Below are positions 39,316 through 46,745 of a stretch of 64,000 nt of DNA, one piece after another. The notes below the pieces were generated by a model, which had not been told where the DNA came from, did no database searches, and worked only from the letters and a program-made list of their open reading frames with translations. Location of the stretch: positions 62,001 to 126,000 of the forward strand of contig NZ_QAOF01000004.1 in NCBI RefSeq assembly GCF_003050745.1. Reading direction: 5' to 3'. Made by a program: the position numbers and the translations under genes. The stretch's first letter is position 1. Every line of letters begins with the position of its first letter. This stretch comes from Sphingomonas sp. PP-CE-3G-477. Lineage in GTDB: Bacteria > Pseudomonadota > Alphaproteobacteria > Sphingomonadales > Sphingomonadaceae.

Positions 39316-40322
39316 GGATGCGCCTTCACATAGGCGTCGAGCGTCGCGAGATGGCCGCTAAGCGCGTCGTCGTCCAGGAAACTGCCGAGAAAGCTGTTGC
39401 GCGCGAGCGTCACGACCTGCTCGCGAGACAAGGCCTTCGCCCGCGCCGTCTGCCGGAAATTCTCGCCGATATAGCCACCGAAATACGCCGGATCATCCGA
39501 ATGGATCGTCGCGCGCAGGCCGAGATCCAGCATCCGGTCGATCGGATGGTTCTCCAGCCGGTCGACGTTGCGCAGCGCGACGTTCGACAACGGGCACACG
39601 GTGAGCGTCATCGCATCGCGTGCGAGGCGGGCGACCAAGGCCGAATCCTCCAGCGCGCGGTTGCCGTGGTCGATCCGGTCGACTTGAAGAATATCGAGCG
39701 CCTCGTGGATGTACGCGGGCGGGCCCTCCTCGCCAGCATGCGCGCACAGCATCAGCCCGGCATCCGCCGATGCCGCGAACACGCGTGCGAACTTCGACGG
39801 CGGATGGCCGACCTCGGAGGAATCGAGCCCGACGCCGATGAACTGGTCGAGCCACGGCTCCGCCTGCGCGAACGTCTTGAACGCGTCCTCCTCGTCGAGA
39901 TGGCGGAGGAAACTCATGATGAGGCCGACCGACATGCCGTGCTTGGCCTGTGCCTCGTCGATCCCCGCGAACAGCCCGCGCGCGACGACATCGAAGGGTA
40001 TGCCGCGATGCGTGTGCGTCTGCGGATCGAAGAATATCTCGGCATGGACGACGCCGTCCTGCGCGACGCGGTCGAAATAGGCGACCGCCAGATCGCGGAA
40101 ATCCTCCTCGGTCTGGAGCACCGCGGCGCCCGCGTAATAGATGTCGAGAAAGGTCTGGAGGTTGGTGAAGCTGTACGCCGCGCGGACGTCCTCGACGCTC
40201 TTGAACGGGATCGCGACCTTGTTGCGTTCGGCCAGCGCGAACATGAGTTCGGGCTCGAGGCTGCCCTCGATGTGGAGGTGGAGTTCCGCCTTGGGCAGGT
40301 TCGTGATGAAGTCGTCGGTCAT
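39312..40322 (-). CDS. Adenine deaminase of the ADA superfamily
   Basis: A 336-residue zinc deaminase. HLHIEGSLEPELMFALAERN at residues 15-34 supplies two zinc histidines; HAGEEGPPAYIHEAL, DRIDHGNRAL and IHSDDPAYFGG carry the other ligands and the catalytic residues. The segments LQTFLDIYYAGAAVL, AEIFFDPQTHTHRGI and GLDSSEVGHPPSKF are typical of the adenine-specific Aah1-like branch, not of adenosine deaminase, although such genes are often annotated add. It would convert adenine to hypoxanthine for salvage. The ATG at 40322 gives the family start; the longer frame to 40373 is unsupported. The stop overlaps the transporter gene by four bases. Confidence 0.82.
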   Translation of the reverse strand: MTDDFITNLPKAELHLHIEGSLEPELMFALAERNKVAIPFKSVEDVRAAYSFTNLQTFLDIYYAGAAVLQTEEDFRDLAVAYFDRVAQDGVVHAEIFFDPQTHTHRGIPFDVVARGLFAGIDEAQAKHGMSVGLIMSFLRHLDEEDAFKTFAQAEPWLDQFIGVGLDSSEVGHPPSKFARVFAASADAGLMLCAHAGEEGPPAYIHEALDILQVDRIDHGNRALEDSALVARLARDAMTLTVCPLSNVALRNVDRLENHPIDRMLDLGLRATIHSDDPAYFGGYIGENFRQTARAKALSREQVVTLARNSFLGSFLDDDALSGHLATLDAYVKAHP

Positions 40323-40455
40323 AGCTCGTCCTGTCGCTTGGGTCGCGTCGGCTGCAACCATTCCGCCCGCCACGCACTACCGCAAGTGCGAAAGCCGTTG
40401 CATGACAATCCTGTCACGTTACCGAGCGCCGATACTTACGCGAAGGACACCATCG

Positions 40456-41391
40456 ATGCCGACAGGATTGGTCGCACTGCTCGACGACATTGCCGGGATC
40501 ACCAAGCTCGCCGCCGCCAGCCTCGACGATATCGCCGCGACCACCAGCAAGGCGGGCAGCAAGGCGATCGGCGTGGTGGTCGACGATGCCGCCGTGACGC
40601 CGCGCTACATGGTCGGGTTCGAGCCCAAGCGCGAACTGCCGATGATCGGCAAGATCGCGCTCGGATCGTTCCGCAACAAGCTGGTCTTCATCCTGCCCGC
40701 GGCGCTGGCGTTGAGCGCGTTCGCGCCCTGGCTGCTGACGCCGCTGCTGATGATCGGCGGCACGTATCTGTGTTTCGAGGGCGCGGAGAAAATCCTCGAG
40801 GCGTTCGGTGGCGGTCATGCCGAAGAGGTCGTCCAGGCGCCGGTCGATGCGGCAACGCTCGAAGCGCAGAAGGTCTCGGGCGCGATCCGTACCGACTTCA
40901 TCCTGTCCGCCGAGATCATGGTGATCGCGCTGTCGGATGTCGCGACCAAGCCGATCTGGGAGCAGGCGATCGTGCTCGCACTGGTCGGGATCGTCATCAC
41001 GATCGGCGTCTACGGCGTGGTCGCGCTGATCGTGAAGATGGACGATATCGGACTGCATCTGGCGCAGCGCAGCAGCGCGGCTGTGCAGGCGATCGGGCGT
41101 GGGCTGGTAAAGGGCATGCCGATCGTGATGTCGGCGCTGTCGGTGATCGGGACGGCGGCGATGGTTTGGGTCGGTGGGCAGATCATCGTTCACGGGATCG
41201 AGGAGTTCGGGTTCACGACGTTGCCGCATTGGATCCACGATACGGCTGAGGCGGCTTCGCATGCGGTGCCGTTCGCCAAGGGCGCGGTGAACTGGGTGAT
41301 GAATGCGTTCTTCTCGGGGATCGTCGGGTTGATCCTGGGTGGTGCGATCGCGCTGGGGCTCCATGCAGTGAAGAAGCCGAAGGCGCACTGA
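40456..41391 (+). CDS. DUF808 family inner-membrane protein (YedI-like)
   Basis: A 311-residue membrane protein. It begins MPTGLVALLDDIAGITKLAA followed by SLDDIAATTSKAGSKAIGVV and DDAAVTPRYM, the signature of the DUF808/YedI family. Several hydrophobic segments follow, for example LVFILPAALALSAFAPWLL and IVGLILGGAIALGLHAV. The function is unknown. The ATG at 40456 is the family start; upstream frame is antisense to the deaminase. It has its own promoter region of about 130 bases shared with the divergent deaminase gene. Confidence 0.88.
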   Translation: MPTGLVALLDDIAGITKLAAASLDDIAATTSKAGSKAIGVVVDDAAVTPRYMVGFEPKRELPMIGKIALGSFRNKLVFILPAALALSAFAPWLLTPLLMIGGTYLCFEGAEKILEAFGGGHAEEVVQAPVDAATLEAQKVSGAIRTDFILSAEIMVIALSDVATKPIWEQAIVLALVGIVITIGVYGVVALIVKMDDIGLHLAQRSSAAVQAIGRGLVKGMPIVMSALSVIGTAAMVWVGGQIIVHGIEEFGFTTLPHWIHDTAEAASHAVPFAKGAVNWVMNAFFSGIVGLILGGAIALGLHAVKKPKAH

Positions 41392-41415
41392 CCGGGAGGG
41401 CGTTGTCCGCTCTAA

Positions 41416-41473
41416 CCTTGTTCTCCCGCGAAGGCGGGAGCCCAGTCTGGGTCCCCGCCTTCGCGGGGAAACA
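41416..41473. repeat. Compact family B palindrome (58 bp), paired with a family A element
   Basis: A compact palindrome CCTTGTTCTCCCGCGAAGGC (then GGGAGCCCAGTCTGGGTCCC) ending with CGCCTTCGCGGGGAAACA. The identical 58 bases occur at 56613, and both copies are followed within 26-36 bases by a family A element. Confidence 0.9.
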
Positions 41474-41508
41474 TGTCGCGGTTGTAACGCGCTACCACCA
41501 CCACAAAA

Positions 41509-41616
41509 CACCACCCCGGCGAAGGCCGGGGCCCAATTGGGGAACGGAGGTAACGATGGACAGCCCGTCGTTACTGCGACCTTTCCAATTGGGCCCCGGC
41601 CTTCGCCGGGGTGGTG
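41509..41616. repeat. Palindromic repeat, family A, copy 3
   Basis: Two facing hairpin units (CCCCGGC-GAAG-GCCGGGG) with the middle containing ACTGCGACCTTTCCAATTGG at the right side, shared with the copy at 56695. It lies between the convergent DUF808 and S9 peptidase genes. Confidence 0.92.
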
Positions 41617-41661
41617 CTCATTTAGCCGGGGTGGTGGCATCGGGAGGGAAAGAGGCAGCCC

Positions 41662-43695
41662 CTACTTACCCGTCCACTTCCCCATCCATCCCAACACTTC
41701 CCCATACCATTGCCGCGAGTTCTTCGGCTTCAGCACCCAGTGGTTCTCGCCCGGATTGACCAGCAACCGCGACGGAATCCCGCGCCGCTGCAACGCGGTG
41801 AACGTCGCCAGCCCCTGCGTGTACGGAATGCGGAAGTCCTTCTCGCCGGTGATCACCAGCATCGGCGTCTTCCACTTGGCGACGTAATTGACCGGGTTCC
41901 ATTTCTCGAACGCCTGCGGGTCCTCGTAATAGGCTTTCCCGCCATGCTCCCATTCGTCGAACCAGAGCTCCTCGGTCTCGTACGCCATCGCGCGCGCGTC
42001 GAACACGCCGTCATGCTGGACGATGCACTTGAAGCGATCGGGCCACTGCCCCTCAATCCAGTTCATCATGTAGCCGCCATACGACGCACCAAGCGCGCAC
42101 GCATTGTCGGCATCGAGCCACGCGAACTTGTCGGTCGCGGCAGCCAGCCCCTTCTTCAGATCCTCGAGCGGCCAGCCGCCCCAATTGTTGCTGATCGCAT
42201 CGGTGAAGCCCTGGCCGTAGCCGGTCGACCCGTGGAAATCGACCGCGACCAGACCGTAGCCTGCGCCCGCAAACACCGCGGGGTTCCAGCGATACGACCA
42301 GCTGTTGTTGCTCGATCCCTGCGGGCCGCCGTGGACCATGTAGGCAACCGGGACCTTCCCCGTGGAGCCGTACGGCTTCACCGCATAGCCCCAGACGGTG
42401 TCCGCGTTCGCGCCCTTGAAGTTGAACCGCGTGACCGTCGGCATGTCGATCCCGGCAAGCTTCGTCGCGTTGACCTGCGTCAGGCGCTGCGGTGTGCCGG
42501 TGCCCGCGACACGGTAGAAATCGGCGGGTGCGGTGAGGCTGTCGATCGCCACCACAGGCCCCCGCGGCGTGATCGCGACCGCGCTAACGTGACCCTCCTG
42601 CGTCAGCCGCGCGACCGCACCGCTCGTCGCATCGACCCGGAACAGCGGCGTTTCCTGCGTGTCGTCCGCCGTCACGTAGAGCGACTTCGAGTCCGGTGCC
42701 CACGCGATCGAGCCGACCGACCGGTCCCAGCGCTCGGTCAGCGACACCGTCTTGCCGCTGGCGATATTGCGCAGCGTCAGCACCTGGCGATCCGCCTCGA
42801 ACCCCGGCCGGCGCATCGCGAAGTATGCAAGCGTGCGGCCATCGGGCGATACCGTCGGGAGGTTGTCGGTCGCCTTGTTCGTCGCGGTCAGGTTGACTGG
42901 CGCGGCTGAACCGTCGGCGGGCACCGAGAAGATGTCGAGATTGGTCGACAGCGCCTCGATCCGGCCGGCTTCGCGCAGCGCGAAATAGACAGTGCGGCCG
43001 TCCGGGCTCCACGACACTTCCTCGCCGCCGCCGAACGGCTTCGATGGCGCATCGCCGACCAGCGCGCCGACCAATGGAACGCCGTTCCCGGTCGCACCTG
43101 CGGCGGTCAGCGGCAGGACGAACAGCTGAGAGCGCGTGCCGTCCGCCCACGTGTCCCAATGCCGCACGAACAGCTGGTCGTACGTCCGCCCGGCCCCCGC
43201 GTTCGCATCCCTCTTCACCATCGCCGGCTCGAGGCTCGGTGCACCCGGCTTGCGATCCGCCCAGACGAGCAACTTGTCGCCGGTCGGCGCAACCTTGAAG
43301 CCGCTGAACCCGCCCTTGAAGCTGGTGACGCGCCGCGGCGTGCCGCCTGTGACGGGCACCGACCAGACCGCATCCTCGCCGCCCTTGTCCGAGGTGAAAT
43401 ACACGGTGTTGCCGACGATCTGCGGGTCGTTCTCGTTGACCTGCGGATCGGCGAGCAGCTTCACCGGCGTCGCGCCCGGCGTGGTCAGGTCGAGCCGCCA
43501 GAGATCGTAGCGTCCCTTGTCCGCCGCGAGATCGGTCTCGCGCTGTGCCCAGACGAGCCAATGCCCGTCCTGCGACGCGGTCGGCGCACCGACGCGGCTG
43601 AGCATCGTCACGTCGTCGATAGTGAGTTGCCGGGCGGCGGCAGGGGCACTCGCAAAGGCGAGCACGGCGAGGCTGGCGGAGAGCATGATCTTCAT
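41662..43695 (-). CDS. Exported S9 family peptidase (prolyl oligopeptidase/acylaminoacyl-peptidase type)
   Basis: A 677-residue secreted peptidase with a signal peptide (MLSASLAVLAFASAPAAAR). The N-terminal beta-propeller has repeated SPDGRTLAYF and APDSKSLYVT motifs; the C-terminal hydrolase has the nucleophile in GASYGGYMMNW (serine near 538), an aspartate in TGEKDFRIPY and a histidine in NPGENHWVL. It probably cleaves dipeptides or acyl-amino acids from short peptides in the periplasm. I chose the ATG at 43695; an ATG at 43716 adds seven residues. It is divergent from the alpha-lytic-like protease gene, and both act on proteins, so shared peptide use is possible. Confidence 0.88.
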   Translation of the reverse strand: MKIMLSASLAVLAFASAPAAARQLTIDDVTMLSRVGAPTASQDGHWLVWAQRETDLAADKGRYDLWRLDLTTPGATPVKLLADPQVNENDPQIVGNTVYFTSDKGGEDAVWSVPVTGGTPRRVTSFKGGFSGFKVAPTGDKLLVWADRKPGAPSLEPAMVKRDANAGAGRTYDQLFVRHWDTWADGTRSQLFVLPLTAAGATGNGVPLVGALVGDAPSKPFGGGEEVSWSPDGRTVYFALREAGRIEALSTNLDIFSVPADGSAAPVNLTATNKATDNLPTVSPDGRTLAYFAMRRPGFEADRQVLTLRNIASGKTVSLTERWDRSVGSIAWAPDSKSLYVTADDTQETPLFRVDATSGAVARLTQEGHVSAVAITPRGPVVAIDSLTAPADFYRVAGTGTPQRLTQVNATKLAGIDMPTVTRFNFKGANADTVWGYAVKPYGSTGKVPVAYMVHGGPQGSSNNSWSYRWNPAVFAGAGYGLVAVDFHGSTGYGQGFTDAISNNWGGWPLEDLKKGLAAATDKFAWLDADNACALGASYGGYMMNWIEGQWPDRFKCIVQHDGVFDARAMAYETEELWFDEWEHGGKAYYEDPQAFEKWNPVNYVAKWKTPMLVITGEKDFRIPYTQGLATFTALQRRGIPSRLLVNPGENHWVLKPKNSRQWYGEVLGWMGKWTGK

Positions 43696-43842
43696 GGGCC
43701 GCTTGATAGGACGCATGCGGGATCGCGCGCAATCACCAGGGTTTGTTTGCCTTGGACGTTTCAGGTCGCTTGCAAGACAGCACCGGTTCAGATCATGGCG
43801 GTATCAGGCCACAATCGCCCAACGCCTCCAGGATCGCCGTGT

Positions 43843-45150
43843 ATGTTGATGACCTTGATCCGTGCGACGGCGAGCGCGCTGCTGGTGATTGGCATGGCGA
43901 CCGCGTCCGTGGCGCAGGTCGTTCCTCCGTCCGCAGGCGGAGCTGCGCGTGTCCAATTGCCGGTCGATGCACTGATGCAGGATGCAGCCGAATATGCGCA
44001 GCGGTTCGGCGTCCCGTTCGACGAGGCGATGCGGCGGATGCGTGCGCAGGGCGACAGCGTACCGGCAACCGACGCGCTGCGCGAAACCTTCAAGGATCGC
44101 TGGGCCGGGATCGCAATCGAACATCTGCCGAATTACCGCATCGTCGTGCTGTTGACCGGCACCGATCCGGTCGTGGAGCAGTCGGTGATGGCGGGCGGCA
44201 TGACCGTGCCGATCGTCTTCCGCACCGGCGCTGCCGCGACGCGCGAGGCCGTGCTCGCGGCGATCACTCGCTATCAGGCGAAGATCCGCGATTCCCTCCC
44301 GCACCCGCCAGGACTGGGCGTGGACCAGAGGACGGGCGAGCTCGTCGTGATGACCGCCAGTGCGGACGCCGATCTCGACCGGAACGGCGAATTGCGCGCG
44401 CGGATCGCGGCGATGACGGGCGTGCCGGTGCGGATCGATATCGTCGATCGGCCGCCAGTCGACATGGCGCAGGACCAGGTCGCTCCGGTCCCCACGCTCA
44501 TACCTGCCCCGGTCGATAGCGGCGCGATCGAAGGCGGGGCGCGTGTCATCGGGACGGTCGATGGCAAGCGCTATGCCTGCACGACCGGCTTCGTCGTATC
44601 CGACGGGGTGCGCAACGGCGTGGTCACCGCGGCGCATTGCCCGGACACGCTCTCCTATGTCGGCAAGCGCTTTTCGGACGGCGGCCGCGAGGAATGGCCG
44701 CTGGCGTTCGTCGGGCAATGGGGCTGGGGGTATCAGGACGTACAGGTCAACGTCGCGACCGCGCCTGACGTCAGTTATGCCCCGCTGTTCTACGCCGACA
44801 CCGCCAAGACGCTCGCGCGGCCCGTCGCCACGTGGCGCTACCGGACGAGCACGCGGGCGGGCGACTTCGTGTGCCATCGCGGCGAGCGTACCGGCTATAG
44901 CTGTGCGGTGATCGCGATGGTCGATTTCGCGCCGGCGGGCGATCTGTGCGGGGGCGCGTGCCTGCCGACCTGGGTCGCGGTCGAGGGGCCGACGTGCAAG
45001 GCCGGCGACAGCGGCGCGCCGGTGTTCGAGGGCAGCACCGCGCTGGGCCTCGTCAAGGGTGGCACCTATCGCCGCGACGGGACGTGCCTGTTCTATTATT
45101 ACATGTCGACCGACTATCTGCCGCAGGGCTGGACGCTGCTGCATCGATAG
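43843..45150 (+). CDS. Secreted alpha-lytic/streptogrisin-type serine protease with pro-region
   Basis: A 435-residue secreted S1-family protease. It has a signal peptide (residues 1-24), a long pro-region to about residue 220 that includes GLGVDQRTGELVVM as in alpha-lytic protease zymogens, and then the chymotrypsin-fold domain. The catalytic triad is visible: H265 in VVTAAHCPD, D299 in GYQDVQVN and S390 in KAGDSGAPVFEG. Cysteine pairs (for example C247 with C266) suit disulfides. The likely role is extracellular proteolysis. The ATG at 43843 is followed by a second at 43849. The ECF sigma factor gene follows 105 bases downstream. Confidence 0.87.
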   Translation: MLMTLIRATASALLVIGMATASVAQVVPPSAGGAARVQLPVDALMQDAAEYAQRFGVPFDEAMRRMRAQGDSVPATDALRETFKDRWAGIAIEHLPNYRIVVLLTGTDPVVEQSVMAGGMTVPIVFRTGAAATREAVLAAITRYQAKIRDSLPHPPGLGVDQRTGELVVMTASADADLDRNGELRARIAAMTGVPVRIDIVDRPPVDMAQDQVAPVPTLIPAPVDSGAIEGGARVIGTVDGKRYACTTGFVVSDGVRNGVVTAAHCPDTLSYVGKRFSDGGREEWPLAFVGQWGWGYQDVQVNVATAPDVSYAPLFYADTAKTLARPVATWRYRTSTRAGDFVCHRGERTGYSCAVIAMVDFAPAGDLCGGACLPTWVAVEGPTCKAGDSGAPVFEGSTALGLVKGGTYRRDGTCLFYYYMSTDYLPQGWTLLHR

Positions 45151-45254
45151 GTGGCGAGGCGGGTCGATTGTGTCTCCTCGCCAAGCGCTGTACGTCCCGC
45201 CGGGAACACGGTGCCGCCGAGCACCGATCGGCGGCCTATCGACACGGGCATGAC

Positions 45255-45776
45255 ATGGACTCCTCGGGCCTTGAGGCCGTTTTCATAGCAAATCGCGATA
45301 CGCTGCTGCGGTTCATCCGCTCGCTCGGCGCGAGCGATGCAGAGGATCTTGTGCAAGAACTATGGGTGAGGATCCAGACCGCCCCGACCGCCCCGACCGG
45401 CCCGATCGCGGCGCCGCTGTCGTACCTCTACCGGATGGCGAACAACCTGATGCTCGATCGCCACCGCGCGGTGCGGCAGGCCGAGAAGCGCGATCGCGAA
45501 TGGACCGAGGCGACGGGGGGACCTTCACTCGACCGCTCCGAGGAGCCCTCCGCCGAACGCGTCGTGATCGCGCGCGAGCAGGCGGCGCTGGCGGAGTCGG
45601 CGTTGCAGTCGGTCGGCGACCGGGCGGCGCGTATCTTCCGACGGCACCGGATCGACGGCGTCGAGCAGCGTGTGGTCGCGGCGGAGTTCGGCGTAAGCCT
45701 CAGCACGGTCGAGGGTGATCTGCGCAAAGCCTATCGTGCGATGATCGATGCAAAGCGACGTTACGATGAGGCTTGA
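45255..45776 (+). CDS. ECF RNA polymerase sigma factor (FecI-like)
   Basis: A 173-residue sigma factor. Region 2 is in FIRSLGASDAEDLVQELWVR and SYLYRMANNLMLDRHRAVRQ (promoter -10 contact), with region 4 in the C-terminus (IFRRHRIDGVEQRVVAAEFG then VSLSTVEGDLRKAYRAM, helix-turn-helix). It is preceded by the protease gene and followed by FecR and a TonB receptor, the classic FecI-FecR-FecA surface-signalling order. It would activate transcription of the receptor when ligand binds. The ATG at 45255 has only a weak ribosome site. Confidence 0.92.
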   Translation: MDSSGLEAVFIANRDTLLRFIRSLGASDAEDLVQELWVRIQTAPTAPTGPIAAPLSYLYRMANNLMLDRHRAVRQAEKRDREWTEATGGPSLDRSEEPSAERVVIAREQAALAESALQSVGDRAARIFRRHRIDGVEQRVVAAEFGVSLSTVEGDLRKAYRAMIDAKRRYDEA

Positions 45777-45809
45777 TCGCAACGTCTCCGTCTTCGGCTA
45801 TAGGAGGCC

Positions 45810-46745
45810 ATGATGGCGGAGCATGACGATATCGACGCGCCTGCGCTGAACGAGACCGCGCTGGATTGGGTGGTCCGCACCGGCAGCGATGCGTTCGACG
45901 ACTGGCCTGCGTTCCACGCCTGGCTGGAGGCGGACCCGCGTCATGCGGCGGCGTATCATGCGATGGCGATGGATATCGAGGAGATGGCGGCGACGGTGCC
46001 GCCCGTGCAGGCCGCGCCGATCGTGATGCAGCCTCCACGGAGACGGTGGCCGGTATGGGTCGGTGGAGCGATCGCCGCGTCGCTCGCGCTGTTCGTCGGG
46101 TATGAGTCGATCGAGACGCGCGCGCATCTTTATGCGGTCGAGACGGCAGCAGGGGCGATGCGGACGGTTCGGCTCGCCGATGGCAGCACGATCGCGATGG
46201 GTGGTGCAACGCGGCTGATGCTCGATCGCGACGATCAGCGGATCGCGACGTTGGAGCGTGGTGAGGCGATGTTCGTCGTCCGGCACGACGACAACGATCC
46301 GTTCGAGGTGAGCGTCGGCGGCGCGCGTCTGGTCGATGTCGGCACCGCGTTCGACGTGAAGCGCGCGCGGGGCGAAACGCGTGTCGAGGTCTCGGAAGGC
46401 GCGGTCGACTATAACCCGGGGCAGGGCGGCATCCGGCTCGTGAAGGGGCAGGGGCTGGTCGTCCGCGACGGCAAGGCGACCGTGACCGCGGTCGATGTCG
46501 CCAGCGTCGGATCGTGGCGTGACAGCGTGCTGGCGTATGAAGGCGCGACCTTGGCGGAGGTCGCGGACGACCTGTCGCGTGCGCTCGGCGTCGACCTGCG
46601 CGTCGATCCGGGCATCGCCAAGCGCGCGTTCAGCGGCAGCATCGCGACCGCCAAGCTGTCGGGCGATCCCCGGCTTGCCGCGCCGTTGCTGGGTGTCGCG
46701 ATCCGCAAGCGTGGCGGTCACTGGGTGATGTCCTCGCGCTCGTGA
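45810..46745 (+). CDS. FecR-type anti-sigma/sigma regulator
   Basis: A 311-residue membrane-spanning regulator. The N-terminal DUF4880 domain (residues about 13-60, ALDWVVRTGSDAFDDWPAFH) faces the cytoplasm and holds the sigma factor; a membrane helix lies near 82-99; the periplasmic FecR domain follows (TVRLADGSTIAMGGATRLML, VSEGAVDYNPG), and a short C-terminal STN-like segment ends the protein. Two ATG codons (45810 and 45813) are adjacent. The stop overlaps the start of the TonB receptor (GTGA), so the signalling protein and its receptor are translationally coupled. Confidence 0.93.
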   Translation: MMAEHDDIDAPALNETALDWVVRTGSDAFDDWPAFHAWLEADPRHAAAYHAMAMDIEEMAATVPPVQAAPIVMQPPRRRWPVWVGGAIAASLALFVGYESIETRAHLYAVETAAGAMRTVRLADGSTIAMGGATRLMLDRDDQRIATLERGEAMFVVRHDDNDPFEVSVGGARLVDVGTAFDVKRARGETRVEVSEGAVDYNPGQGGIRLVKGQGLVVRDGKATVTAVDVASVGSWRDSVLAYEGATLAEVADDLSRALGVDLRVDPGIAKRAFSGSIATAKLSGDPRLAAPLLGVAIRKRGGHWVMSSRS

